A DNA stretch of 60,040 nt from Anaerolineales bacterium (GCA_016928575.1 JAFGKK010000064.1:1-60040), one strand, 5' to 3'; numbered from the stretch's first letter, positions 8,861 to 17,654 are shown. The notes: generated from the sequence alone by a model not told the origin. Program-made: numbers and translations.

Positions 8861-10675
8861 TCACGATACGGGCGTTCCGTCCGGATGTTTGACGGCCGAG
8901 GGCTGCGGCCCTTTTTCGATCCGGATCAGCGGAGCGCCCTCGATTTCCGGAAGCAGCCGGCCGATGCGGACGATCTTGCGCAACGCTTCCTCCAACGCCG
9001 CCCAGGCCTTCTGCGCCGGAACGGGACGGGATTGCGCCGGCATGAAGGCCACGGAGACCGACTCGGGGCTGGTTTCGTAATGCAGCGAGAAGAGCCGGGT
9101 CAGCAGGCGGATTCCGATCCGCCCCACGACGGCGACATCCTCGCTCGGATGGGGAAAGGAGACAATCACGTCGATCGACGACATGTATTTCATCAGCAGG
9201 ATCATGCTCGCCGGCATCCGCCAGGGAGCGGCGAGCGCCAAATGCAGGGACATCAGATCGCTCAGGTTGAACCGCTCCCGGCCGGCGCGAATCGCCTGAT
9301 GATGGGCTTCCAGCGCCTCGCGCAGGGTTTCGACCGCCGCCCGGCCGAGGTCCGCATCGCAGGCGGGATCCACCAACCTGCTGACCGCCGGGGACCATGG
9401 GGTGGCGTCGCCCAAACCCCGGTAACGGTACTTGGCCATCGTCAGGAGCTCGACGTGCACGGGGGGCCTGCCCAGCAACTGCTCCTCGGCCATCATCATC
9501 GCGATGTTGAACACCGAATCCAGTCGCAGCCCGCGGCGGATGAGCTCCCGCCCGCCCCAGTCGCGGATCCGGAAGAGGACTCGCTCGTCGGTGAGCATAT
9601 AGCGGCAGGAGGAATCCGCCCAGCGCGCCAATCCGGCCGGGACCGAAAACGGCAGGCGCTGCACGTCCGGCCGCGGGCTTTTTTTGCGCCTGGAGGCCGA
9701 TTCCTTCAACAGCAGCGACGACCGGCGGACCTCCGAACTGAAGCGGGTCATGACGTTGCCGTCGATTCCGCAGATGTAGGAAAACACGATCGAGGCTTTG
9801 CCGTTCCCGAACACCACGATTTGCGTGCTCGCCAAATACCACCGGTTTTCCCGGTTCCGGCATTGCGCCAACCGGCAGGCTTGCTCCTCGTCGGCGGGAC
9901 GGTCGTCGAGGTCGAGGCACAAGACGAGGAAGGCATTGGCCAGGGCCTCGAGGGATTCGCGGTTGCGCGGATCCAACCGCAGCAGGGTGAACCCCGCCGC
10001 CCGCTGGGCCGGCGCGGCCGCGCTGAACGGTCCGGGCGACACGGTTTGCGGCCGGCCGCGGGCATCCGCGGCGAGCGCCTCCAGGGCAGCCCGCAGCGAC
10101 GGCACATCCGCGGGCGTTCCGATCGGAGGAAGCGCGAGCTTGTAGAAATTCCCCCCCGCGGCCACAACCGCGTAGGAATCCTCCACGGATTTGTAAATCC
10201 CCATGCAAGCCCCGCTCGGGTAATTGCAGGTGGAGAACAGGTTTCGGTATTGGCCCATCTCCATCGGCTCGCCGTGGAACGTATCCAGGGGGAATTTTGC
10301 GCCGATCAGATCCGCATAGAACGACCGGGAAGCCGCCAGCAGGCGCGCCGCCCGGTCGATCGGGTCCGGCGCCGGCTGCTCGTCGGCGAGGACCGCGGTT
10401 GCGCTGAACATGATGGCGTTCGACACCATCATCCTCGCCGGAACGTCGCGCAGGACTCTTTCGTAGTACGCGGCATCCTGCCGCAACCGATGGAGGGTCC
10501 GGGTGAACCCGGAGACGCCGAACAGGAACCGTGCGGCGGCCTGCGGCACATGCGCCATCTCGGAATATTCGCGAACGTAATTCTCCAGGGTGTCCAAGGG
10601 CGGGAGGCTGGCGGGTTTCGGGTACCCATCCAGTTGCTCGAACGACATTTGTTCGGTCCGGGAGGATCTGGGCAT
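8861..10675 (-). CDS. Choline/carnitine acyltransferase-fold protein without the catalytic His
   Basis: A 604-residue protein whose landmarks match carnitine acyltransferases in order: PLDTLENYV near residue 26, GEPMEMGQYRNLFSTCNYP (about 135-153), the SYAVVAAGGNFYKL strand, VLCLDLD, NRWY (277-280), AKYRYRG (414-420), AVETLREALEAHHQAI (447-462), and a C-terminal strand-helix pair. Where the family has its catalytic E-H, this protein reads FSYICGIDG (298-306), with Tyr300 opposite the His; the STS motif reads MSS. AAAGGAG at 10684-10690 fixes the ATG at 10675. The assignment was made by eye from known family sequences. Its role may be non-catalytic or altered. Confidence 0.62.
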   Translation of the reverse strand: MPRSSRTEQMSFEQLDGYPKPASLPPLDTLENYVREYSEMAHVPQAAARFLFGVSGFTRTLHRLRQDAAYYERVLRDVPARMMVSNAIMFSATAVLADEQPAPDPIDRAARLLAASRSFYADLIGAKFPLDTFHGEPMEMGQYRNLFSTCNYPSGACMGIYKSVEDSYAVVAAGGNFYKLALPPIGTPADVPSLRAALEALAADARGRPQTVSPGPFSAAAPAQRAAGFTLLRLDPRNRESLEALANAFLVLCLDLDDRPADEEQACRLAQCRNRENRWYLASTQIVVFGNGKASIVFSYICGIDGNVMTRFSSEVRRSSLLLKESASRRKKSPRPDVQRLPFSVPAGLARWADSSCRYMLTDERVLFRIRDWGGRELIRRGLRLDSVFNIAMMMAEEQLLGRPPVHVELLTMAKYRYRGLGDATPWSPAVSRLVDPACDADLGRAAVETLREALEAHHQAIRAGRERFNLSDLMSLHLALAAPWRMPASMILLMKYMSSIDVIVSFPHPSEDVAVVGRIGIRLLTRLFSLHYETSPESVSVAFMPAQSRPVPAQKAWAALEEALRKIVRIGRLLPEIEGAPLIRIEKGPQPSAVKHPDGTPVS

Positions 10676-10737
10676 GTGGCGGGCTCCTTTCCAGGCGATG
10701 CGGATTGGGGGGCTTTCCCCCGGCATCCCCTGGCTTC

Positions 10738-13700
10738 TTAGCCGAGGGCTTTTTCGCAAACCAGGCGGATGACCTGGAGCAGGTCGTTCAACTCGAAGGG
10801 CTTCTCCAGGATGGTCAGATTGTTCTCCTCGATGAACCGGCGGGTGACCAGGTTGGCCGTATCGCCCGTGATGAAGATAATTCGCGGGGCCAGATGCGGC
10901 ATCTCCGCCTGGATCCGGCGGTAGAAATCCATTCCGGAAAAATTGGGCATCCGGAAATCGCACAGGATCACGTCGAATGCGGATTGCGCCAGGCAGTTCA
11001 GCCCTTCCTCGCCGTTCATCGCCGTCTCCACCATATATCCGCGTCCGGACAGGGTTTTGGCCAGCACATCCTGGACGTTCGGCTCGTCGTCGATGATCAG
11101 CACCCGGGATTGTCCGGCGGCGGATTCCGCCGGCGGCCGCTCTTCCTTGGCGGACCGCTTTTCCTCGGCCGCGGAGGCGACCGGCAATTCGACGATGAAA
11201 GCCGTCCCCTTTCCCACGGTGCTCTCAGCCCAGATGTGGCCGTCGTGTTCGCCGACGATCCCGTGGCAGATGGAAAGCCCCAATCCGGTTCCGGTGCCTT
11301 CGGCCTTGGTGGTGAAGAACGGATCGAATATCCGCGTCAGGTTCTCCTCCGGGATCCCGGGGCCGGTATCTTTAAAGGAAACCCGCACCATGGGCTTCGG
11401 TTCGGCGCCGGGCAGGTAATAAATGGAAGGGCCGCACTCGGTGGTGACAGTGAGGGCCCGCCGCCCCGGAACTTGCCGCATGGCTTGGATCGCGTTTTGG
11501 ATCAAATTGATGAACACTTGGGTCAGTTGGTACAGGTCGGCGGTGATCGTCGGCAGGCCGGAGGCGAGTTTCCGTTCCACCCGGATTCCGTCGGCCTCGA
11601 GCTCGTAGGAGATCAGGTCGAGGCTGTTGCGCAGCGCCTCGTTCACCTGAACCGGCCCGCGGTGGATCGGCCGCTGGCGGGCGAAATCCAGCAGGCCGCG
11701 GACGATCTTCCCGGCGCGCAGGGCTTCGGCCACCACCTTATCCAGGTTCCCCTGGACCGACCGATCGAGCTTTTCCTGCTGAACCAACTGGGAGTAGAGC
11801 ACCACCGAGGTGAGCGGGTTGTTCAGTTCGTGGGCGATTCCCGCCGCCAGCTGGCCGATGGCAGCCAGCTTCTCCGTCTGCACCAGCCGGGCCTGCGCCT
11901 GGCGCAGGGCGTTTAATTGGATCTGCAGGTCCTCGTGCAGGGATTGGCGCTGGATGGCGGTGGCGGTCATCTCCCCGATCGCGGTCAGCAGGCGGATGTC
12001 GTGATCGCCGATCGGGCTCGAACGGCCGATCCAAACCGTTCCGATGACCTTGCCGTTGGCGATCAGCGGCGCGTGGGCGACGGCCGACAATCCGTGCGTC
12101 AATTTCAAGCCGAGCGCGTCGGATTCGGGATCGCCGTTCTTCCTCCACACCGGGTTGGCCGTCGGACCGGTATGGCCCTGTTCCTCCTCCACCGATAGCC
12201 GCAGCCCGGTGAGCTCCTCCCACTTTTGGATTCCCAACTCCACCACGCTTCCGCCGTTTTCGAAATCGCGCAGCGCGACCGCCGCGCCCTCCGCCTGCAT
12301 CAGAACCGCCAACTGGTTGACCAGGACCGAATAGATTTCCGAACGGCTTTGCGCGGCGCGCATCGCGGTGGAGATCTTCGCCAGGATCTCCAACTCCTCG
12401 TTCCGCCGCAGGGTTTCCTCCTCGGCGCGTTTGTGCTCGGTGACGTCGTTCAGCAGAAGCAGGCGCTTGCCGTGAATCCTGGTCCCCAGGAGGTCGACGA
12501 TGATCTCGCGCCCATCCCTGCTCGTCATCCGCAGGTCGTTGAAGGCCGCGTCGGCATGGTCCCGCTCCGCCAGCTCCTCGGCCGCCTGCCAGATTTCCAG
12601 CGCCCCCCGGCGCCGGCGCTCGTCGGGGAGCAGGCGGGCCCAGAAGGCGCCGCTGTCCGGAAGATCCTCCAGGCCGTACCCGAAAACCGATTGGAACCGC
12701 TCGTTAAAGAATTCCGTCCGGCCGCGCTCGTGAAAAACCGCCACCGGAACGGGAAACTGCTTGGTTAGCTGGCGGAACAACTCTTCGGATTGAGTCAGGG
12801 CTTCCACCGCCCGGCGCTGTTTCAGAATCCGGTGCAGGCCGTAGGCCACCAACTGGATGTGGGCCATATCCTGCGCGTTGTATGGGCTTTCCTTGTTGCC
12901 GACCCCCAGCACGCACACCACGTCCCGCCCGTCCAGCACCGGAACGCTGAGCAGGCGCCGGATGGGGGCGATGCTGTCGGGCATCCCCTGCAGGCATTGC
13001 CACGCCGGGCTGTTGCGGGTGATCACCGGCCGCTTCAGCCGGATGCAATCCGTCCAATTTCCCGCCCGGTCGATCGGGATCGGAAGATCCTCTTCCCCCG
13101 TCAGGTCGACCGCCAACTCCCCGACCCACGATTTCAGCACCACCGCTGTACGGTCCTCGGTAAGCAGATAAAAGAATCCGACCAGGCTGTCGGTGAACCG
13201 CACCGCTTGCCTCAGCACGTGGTCGAACAGCTCCCGCTCCGATAGCCGCGAGGAGGCTTCGTACTGGTCGAGCAGGAGGCTCCCCCATTCCACCTCCGTC
13301 AACAAACGGGCTTCGGCCTTTTTCAACCCGCTGATGTCCACCGGGGCGACGATCAGCCGCGACCAATCGAATTCGGCGCCGCGGGCGAGGAAGACCCGCC
13401 GCCGGATGGCGATCCCCTCCCCGTCGAAGGTCCTTATTTCCAATTCGGATTCGTGCTTCCGGCGGCCCTCGGCCAGGGCAATCAATTCTTCCCGAAGCAC
13501 ATTGCGCCAATTCTTTTCCAGCGGGAGGGGGGGATTCTTCAGGAAGGCTTCCTTCTTTTCGTACTGGAAGAGTTCCAAGGCCGCCGGATTCGCATCTCGA
13601 ACCCGGACCAGGGAAAGGCAGGCATGAACCTCCTCCGGGTGGCTTTCCAAATAGGCCCGCCAGTCGGCGGCGGCGCCGGAGGCGCGCAGGGAGGCCAGGC

Positions 13701-13809
13701 GCTTCCTCACCAGGGAGCAATCCTCCACCCACAGCGGGATGGGGATGTCCGGAAGCTTCTCCCGGGGCCGATTCTTCTTCACCTGTCCGCGCCGTACGCT
13801 TTTTGGCAC
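10738..13809 (-). CDS. Hybrid sensor histidine kinase (PAS-GAF-PAS-GAF-HisKA-HATPase-REC)
   Basis: A 1023-residue cytoplasmic hybrid kinase without membrane segments. Approximate order: PAS-like (60-160), GAF (185-330), PAS (345-460), GAF (480-625), HisKA with GIAHELNNPLTSV and phosphoacceptor His660, HATPase with N-box Asn772, DTGPGIP (814-820), FDPFF and GTGLGL (840-845), then a Pro/Glu-rich linker and a receiver domain (902-1020) with Asp951 and Lys1003. All catalytic residues are present. The architecture implies soluble ligand or redox sensing through PAS/GAF and phosphotransfer to its own or the neighbouring receivers. It sits between the receiver-DHp gene (13 bases away) and the acyltransferase-like gene. 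Confidence 0.93.
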   Translation of the reverse strand: MPKSVRRGQVKKNRPREKLPDIPIPLWVEDCSLVRKRLASLRASGAAADWRAYLESHPEEVHACLSLVRVRDANPAALELFQYEKKEAFLKNPPLPLEKNWRNVLREELIALAEGRRKHESELEIRTFDGEGIAIRRRVFLARGAEFDWSRLIVAPVDISGLKKAEARLLTEVEWGSLLLDQYEASSRLSERELFDHVLRQAVRFTDSLVGFFYLLTEDRTAVVLKSWVGELAVDLTGEEDLPIPIDRAGNWTDCIRLKRPVITRNSPAWQCLQGMPDSIAPIRRLLSVPVLDGRDVVCVLGVGNKESPYNAQDMAHIQLVAYGLHRILKQRRAVEALTQSEELFRQLTKQFPVPVAVFHERGRTEFFNERFQSVFGYGLEDLPDSGAFWARLLPDERRRRGALEIWQAAEELAERDHADAAFNDLRMTSRDGREIIVDLLGTRIHGKRLLLLNDVTEHKRAEEETLRRNEELEILAKISTAMRAAQSRSEIYSVLVNQLAVLMQAEGAAVALRDFENGGSVVELGIQKWEELTGLRLSVEEEQGHTGPTANPVWRKNGDPESDALGLKLTHGLSAVAHAPLIANGKVIGTVWIGRSSPIGDHDIRLLTAIGEMTATAIQRQSLHEDLQIQLNALRQAQARLVQTEKLAAIGQLAAGIAHELNNPLTSVVLYSQLVQQEKLDRSVQGNLDKVVAEALRAGKIVRGLLDFARQRPIHRGPVQVNEALRNSLDLISYELEADGIRVERKLASGLPTITADLYQLTQVFINLIQNAIQAMRQVPGRRALTVTTECGPSIYYLPGAEPKPMVRVSFKDTGPGIPEENLTRIFDPFFTTKAEGTGTGLGLSICHGIVGEHDGHIWAESTVGKGTAFIVELPVASAAEEKRSAKEERPPAESAAGQSRVLIIDDEPNVQDVLAKTLSGRGYMVETAMNGEEGLNCLAQSAFDVILCDFRMPNFSGMDFYRRIQAEMPHLAPRIIFITGDTANLVTRRFIEENNLTILEKPFELNDLLQVIRLVCEKALG

Positions 13810-13822
13810 CGCGGCCTTCCTT

Positions 13823-14578
13823 TCAGGTGTGCGGCTGAAGCGCGTTCCATCCCTCCGGTTCGGCGAATTCCCCCTGGCGGCTCAGCTCCTCGCGCAAGGC
13901 CGATTCGATGTCCATCATCTTTGTCGTATCGGTGTAGTCGCACAGTCGGACGCCGGTCGAATCCAACAGCACTTTCATCACCGACTGGATGCTCAGGGCG
14001 CTTTTGCGGCTGGAGCGCAGGATTTCCATCAGGTAGGGATCCGGTGCCTTTTCGGCCAGCGATTCCGAGAGCAGGGTCAGGCCGCCCTTGAGCGTGGTCA
14101 GGTGGTTGTTAAGATAATGGGAAAGCGTGACCACCGTGATGCGGACGATCTCGGCGGTCATCAGGTTCCGGTTGAGCTCCTCCTGAGCCCGGGCCAGGCG
14201 CAATTCGTTCAGCGCCCGGTCGATCGAGGCCAGGATCTCGTCGTGGGTGAAGGGCTTGACGAGGTAATCCCGCACGCCCAGGCGGAACGCTTCGATGGCG
14301 ACGTGTTCGGAGCCGTAGGCGGTCATCAGGATCGCCGGGGCGGTGGACCGGCGCCGGCGCAGTTCGGCGAGCATCTCCAGCCCCGACATGCGCGGCATGT
14401 TCATATCGAGCAGGATCAGGTCCGGCCGGAAGCGTTCGGCCATTTCCAAACCCGCCTGCCCGTCCCCGGCCGAGGCGACTCGAAAGCCCATCGCCGGAAG
14501 GATGTCCTCTTCCAGCAGGATCCGGATGTCGCGGCTGTCGTCGACGATCAGGATCGATTCACCGGCCACGGCCGTCAT
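13823..14578 (-). CDS. Receiver protein with a C-terminal DHp-like helical domain
   Basis: A 251-residue protein. The receiver domain (residues 8-122) has the DD pair, Asp58 and Lys108. The rest is helical and contains VVTLSHYLNNHLTTLKGGL around His154, which resembles the dimerisation/phosphoacceptor helix of histidine kinases (H-x-L/V-N-N). No ATPase domain follows. It may act as a phosphotransfer or dimerisation partner of the hybrid kinase encoded 13 bases downstream. Whether His154 is phosphorylated cannot be told from sequence. A hairpin repeat lies directly upstream of its start. Confidence 0.85.
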   Translation of the reverse strand: MTAVAGESILIVDDSRDIRILLEEDILPAMGFRVASAGDGQAGLEMAERFRPDLILLDMNMPRMSGLEMLAELRRRRSTAPAILMTAYGSEHVAIEAFRLGVRDYLVKPFTHDEILASIDRALNELRLARAQEELNRNLMTAEIVRITVVTLSHYLNNHLTTLKGGLTLLSESLAEKAPDPYLMEILRSSRKSALSIQSVMKVLLDSTGVRLCDYTDTTKMMDIESALREELSRQGEFAEPEGWNALQPHT

Positions 14579-14591
14579 CCTCGCTCATCTC

Positions 14592-14635
14592 GCCCCTCCC
14601 CCTTCTCCTGACGGTTGTCATGAGCAGGGGGAGGG
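14592..14635. repeat. Pyrimidine/purine hairpin repeat inside the signalling gene run
   Basis: Inverted repeat with outer arms CCCCTCCCCCT and AGGGGGAGGGG and an inner stem CTCCTGAC/GTCATGAG (one mismatch) around GGTT. It occupies the 126-base gap between the genes at 14705-15175 and 13823-14578. It is one member of the family also seen at 33508, 43683, 47202, 48615, 50010, 50124, 51005 and 58826. Confidence 0.8.
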
Positions 14636-14704
14636 GTCGGGGCAGGGATTAAGGGCGGCGGTGAAGCCCTTTGCGATCGGATGGAGGAGGGCATCCCCGG
14701 CGCT

Positions 14705-15175
14705 CTACAGTAAATCGAAGGTCACGGTTTCGTTGCCGGCGGCCGGATCGACTTCCACCGACCAGCGGGCCTTCTGCCCCATGCGCGCCAATACGGCCAC
14801 GCCGGCGGACATGAACGGATGCGAAAACAGCTTCTGCACTCCCTTCTTCTGCAGGAGTGCAAACTCCGGCACGCTCACCGCCTTCGAAAACGAAGCGCGG
14901 ATCTGCTTGTCGGCCGCCTCGACCTTGAAATCGGCCGCGTAGCCGATGTCTTCGACGAACAGCTTTCCCAGCTGGCGGACGGCTTCGTCGGGCTTGCCGG
15001 CGTCGATCTTCCTGTCAAGGACCGTTTCGATCATTTCCAAAATCTGCGATCCGACCTGCGGCGCGAGCGAGGTTGCGGATTCCTCCACCATGCCCCAGAT
15101 GCCCAATGTCATCCCGGTGACGGTCATGCCCCACAGTCGGGCGCGGTTCTCCATTTTCTGCGGATCGGTGGCCAT
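14705..15175 (-). CDS. Unrecognised protein of the Roadblock/GTPase gene run
   Basis: A 156-residue soluble alpha/beta protein I do not recognise. It opens MATDPQKMENRARLWGM, has a helical middle (VGSQILEMIETVLDRKID) and a region KLFVEDIGYAADFKVEAAD that could carry a ligand-binding fold. It lies 30 bases after a Roadblock gene, with AAGGAG upstream, so it is very likely co-expressed with it. It has no Roadblock-type strand pattern that I can see. A structure prediction is needed before a family can be named. Confidence 0.75.
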   Translation of the reverse strand: MATDPQKMENRARLWGMTVTGMTLGIWGMVEESATSLAPQVGSQILEMIETVLDRKIDAGKPDEAVRQLGKLFVEDIGYAADFKVEAADKQIRASFSKAVSVPEFALLQKKGVQKLFSHPFMSAGVAVLARMGQKARWSVEVDPAAGNETVTFDLL

Positions 15176-15205
15176 GTTTTTCTCCTTTGGATGGATTCGG
15201 CGGGA

Positions 15206-15577
15206 TCAGCGCGGAATCGCTTCCCACAACTGGGGCGCGTATTCGTTCATCATCAGCCGCACGCTCCCGAGAATGGCGTTGCGGGTGACCGCCACGTTGA
15301 AGAAGTACGACCCGTCCCCCAGGAAACGGGTAAGCATGTAGCTTCGGTCCGTGGTCACCAGGTTGTCGTCGACCACCCCCATGCCCACTTTGGTGGTGAC
15401 GTTGCCCGCCAGTTTCATCACCATCGCGACGCGCGCGCTGGCTTCGGAGGAATTAAACGCCGGATCCATCGATCCCCCGGCGATCGAAAGCCCGTCCATG
15501 CCGACCACGTCGGCGGAGATGAAATCGGCTCCCAGTTCGCCGCGGAATTGCTGCAATAATTGGTCTAATTTAGCCAT
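15206..15577 (-). CDS. Roadblock/LC7-domain protein
   Basis: A 123-residue single-domain Roadblock/LC7 protein: LDQLLQQFRGELGADFISADVVGMDGLSIAG (helix 1 and the first strands), a long helix with MVMKLAGNV, then the strands LVTTDRSYMLTRFLGDGSYFFNVAV and a C-terminal helix. Roadblock proteins dimerise and regulate Ras-like MglA GTPases. AAAGGAG before the ATG at 15577 fixes the start, although the frame is open upstream. It is close to the C-terminal domain of the protein encoded 25 bases upstream. Confidence 0.88.
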   Translation of the reverse strand: MAKLDQLLQQFRGELGADFISADVVGMDGLSIAGGSMDPAFNSSEASARVAMVMKLAGNVTTKVGMGVVDDNLVTTDRSYMLTRFLGDGSYFFNVAVTRNAILGSVRLMMNEYAPQLWEAIPR

Positions 15578-15602
15578 GGGGATTCTCCTTTGCTCCGCCG
15601 GC

Positions 15603-16640
15603 TTATCCGCTCGGGAAGAGCGTCGCAATCCGGTTGGCGTACATCTTGGTGATCAGACGCATATTGCCGAGGTTTCCGGCGCGGCGGTCCACCGTCAGAC
15701 CGAGATAGTATTTGCGGCCGGGGAGAAAGCGCATCAGGACGTAGGCGAAATCCGTCGTCGTCAGGTTGTCTTCGATCTCCCCAAGGTTGATCTTGCTGGA
15801 AGTCGTTTCCACCAATTTGAGCAGCATGGTCATTTGGGCCGAGATGACTTCCGCCATCTCCATTGGAGATTTGGCGCCGGCCATGCTCGGCGGCAGTTTC
15901 CCCGGCCCGCCGGGACCCATGCCCGGAGGCGGTCCGCCCGGTCCACCGGGACCCATTCCGGGTGGCGGTCCGCCCGGTCCGCCGGGTCCCATACCCGGAG
16001 GAAATGTGCCGGGTTTCATGCCGGGTGGCGGTCCACCCGGTCCGCCCGGCCCGCCAGGGCCCATGCCGGGTGGCGGTCCGCCCGGCCCCATAGAACGCAC
16101 ATCGAATTTGGGCATCGGCGGATGCGCGGCGATCGGGATGCCGTCGGTGCCGATTAAGGCGCTTCCGAGATATCCCGTGACTTCGGCGCCCATTTCACCC
16201 AGGATTTGCTCGAAATTGACCATCGGTTTTACCTCCGTAGGAACCAGTGGGTCGGATGGAGCGGCGGACGTCGCCGGCATGGAAGAGCCCGCCGGGAATG
16301 ACCGGTCGTCCGGTTTTAATTGCGGTTTCTGACCGGATTCATCCAGCCGCCGCGCACCTTCGAGAAGCAGACTCGACCATTCGCGTTGAATGGATGTGGC
16401 TGGCGGCTCAATGCCGTTCTCCAGATTAAACACACCCTCTTCCCATTGCAGCAGCCGGTAGACCACCTCCTCGCCGGTTTCGCTTCCGGATTGCGCGTGG
16501 ACCAGTTTTCCGCCCTTGAAAAACAGCGATGCCTTGTGGCCCGCGCGCTGGATCGACAGTTCCGCGGTTTTGCGGTCCTGGCAAGTATGCTGGATCAGAT
16601 CGGCCAGCGCCATGTCCCGAAGGTTGCCCTGGATGCCCAT
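15603..16640 (-). CDS. DUF4388-Roadblock protein with a Pro/Gly/Met-rich insert
   Basis: A 345-residue protein. Residues 1-80 match the DUF4388 pattern (GNLRDMALADLIQ, LFFKGGKLVHAQSG, GEEVVYRLLQWEEGVF). Residues 81-140 are a linker. A Roadblock domain starts at about 141 (VNFEQILGEMGAEVTGYLG) but is interrupted after its second strand by repeats of GPGGPPPGM (184-254); it resumes at PMEMAEVISAQMTMLLKLV and ends with helix LITKMYANRIATLF. GGAAAGG six bases before the ATG at 16640 sets the start; an ATG at 16646 would overlap the preceding stop. DUF4388 proteins commonly accompany MglA/Roadblock and two-component genes. Confidence 0.87.
   Translation of the reverse strand: MGIQGNLRDMALADLIQHTCQDRKTAELSIQRAGHKASLFFKGGKLVHAQSGSETGEEVVYRLLQWEEGVFNLENGIEPPATSIQREWSSLLLEGARRLDESGQKPQLKPDDRSFPAGSSMPATSAAPSDPLVPTEVKPMVNFEQILGEMGAEVTGYLGSALIGTDGIPIAAHPPMPKFDVRSMGPGGPPPGMGPGGPGGPGGPPPGMKPGTFPPGMGPGGPGGPPPGMGPGGPGGPPPGMGPGGPGKLPPSMAGAKSPMEMAEVISAQMTMLLKLVETTSSKINLGEIEDNLTTTDFAYVLMRFLPGRKYYLGLTVDRRAGNLGNMRLITKMYANRIATLFPSG
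15879..16091 (-). repeat. DNA repeats encoding the GPGGPPPGM insert
   Basis: Tandem, slightly varied units coding for Gly/Pro/Met-rich repeats inside the DUF4388-Roadblock gene. The repeats stay in frame and differ at third positions, which fits a selected coding repeat. They are not a CRISPR array: there are no unique spacers. Confidence 0.85.
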
Positions 16641-16642
16641 AA

Positions 16643-17038
16643 TCATCCTTTCCAAGAGGTCGACCAAATTCGGCGGACTTCCTGCATCGCGAGATTGGTC
16701 GCCCGGCGGTAGGCGCGGTCGCGGCCGGGAACCAGCACCGCAAGGATCAGCCGATATTCGTCCATGTCGAACGGCCGGCAGACCAGCCGCAGGCCGGCTG
16801 AATCGTAGAAGCTGATTTCGTCCGGCTCGGTCATCCCGAGCTGCCGACCGACCAGAGCCGCGGCTTTTTGCATATAGGCGACCGCCGCCGATTGACGCTC
16901 CGGATCGCGGTCCGCCTCGGCGGCGAACGCGATCGTCAATCCTTGCGAATCGGAAAGCACCGAAATCGGAAATCCCCCCTCCTGGTTCATGCGTTGGAGC
17001 AGGCCGTTCATCTGTTCCGAACCGGAAAGCTGCGCCAT
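16643..17038 (-). CDS. Roadblock/LC7-domain protein
   Basis: A 131-residue Roadblock-type protein: N-terminal helix MNGLLQRMNQEGGF, strands PISVLSDSQGLTIAFAAEA, helix AVAYMQKAAALVGRQLG, strands EISFYDSAGLRLVCRPF and RLILAVLVPG, and a C-terminal helix. GGAGG lies before the ATG at 17038. It follows the GTPase gene by 17 bases, and its stop codon abuts the next start. This placement suggests that it is a partner or regulator of that GTPase. Confidence 0.82.
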   Translation of the reverse strand: MAQLSGSEQMNGLLQRMNQEGGFPISVLSDSQGLTIAFAAEADRDPERQSAAVAYMQKAAALVGRQLGMTEPDEISFYDSAGLRLVCRPFDMDEYRLILAVLVPGRDRAYRRATNLAMQEVRRIWSTSWKG

Positions 17039-17055
17039 CTCCCTCCTCTCCTCCC

Positions 17056-17652
17056 TCAAACGCAGGCCGGCTGGGCCTGCTGCATGCGGGTGAGCACGCC
17101 GCGGGTGATCAGTTTGAGCGTGTCGAGCACGCCGTCGCCGCGGATCGCGGCGGCCGGAACGGTGGGGACGTTGTAGAGGTTCAGCAGGTTTTTCATCGTC
17201 TCGGGGTCGACGGCGTAGCGCAGGTCCTGTTTGTTGCACTGCAGGACGACCGGAAGCCGCTCGAGGGCCAAGCCGTGCGATGCCAGGTGGGTGTTCATGT
17301 CGCCCCAGGAAAGCTTGTTGGCGTGCATGGATTCCGGCGACGAATCGGCGACGAACACCACCCCGTCCGCTCCGCGCAACACCAGCTTGCGGCTGGCCTC
17401 GTAATAACTTTGGCCCGGGACCGTGTAGAGGTGGATCTTCGGAGTGAGGTTGTTGATCCGCCCCAATTCGAGCTCGAGGAAATCGAAGAACAGCGTGCGG
17501 TCCTCGTGCGTTTTCAGGGAGATGAGGTCGCTGCGGTGGGTCGGATCGACCCGGGCGTGGATCTGCTCGAGGTTGGTGGTCTTCCCGCTCAGCGCCGGCC
17601 CGTAGTAGACGATCTTCAGGTTCAATTCGCGAAGCTGCCAGTTGATCTGCAT
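17056..17652 (-). CDS. MglA-like small Ras-family GTPase
   Basis: A 198-residue GTPase of the MglA type. It has the P-loop GPALSGKTT (residues 18-26), switch region RSDLISLKTHEDRTLFFDFL, G3 TVPGQ (77-81) in place of the DxxG of Ras, and G4 NKQD (140-143). The Thr for Asp at G3 is usual for MglA proteins. MglA GTPases work with Roadblock (MglB-like) proteins as a switch in polarity, motility and related signalling. The ATG at 17652 was chosen because homology begins there. It sits between two Roadblock genes, two bases after the first. Confidence 0.93.
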   Translation of the reverse strand: MQINWQLRELNLKIVYYGPALSGKTTNLEQIHARVDPTHRSDLISLKTHEDRTLFFDFLELELGRINNLTPKIHLYTVPGQSYYEASRKLVLRGADGVVFVADSSPESMHANKLSWGDMNTHLASHGLALERLPVVLQCNKQDLRYAVDPETMKNLLNLYNVPTVPAAAIRGDGVLDTLKLITRGVLTRMQQAQPACV

Positions 17653-17654
17653 GG

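Noticed and set aside
8774-10741. Long plus-strand open frame (655 codons) opposite the acyltransferase-like gene
   Set aside because: It mirrors the coding strand of a gene with recognisable fold and good SD; its product is Arg/Gln/His-rich and unlike any protein. High GC gives long antisense frames.
15879-16091. Possible CRISPR or satellite array
   Set aside because: The repeats stay in frame, code for GPGGPPPGM and lack unique spacers.
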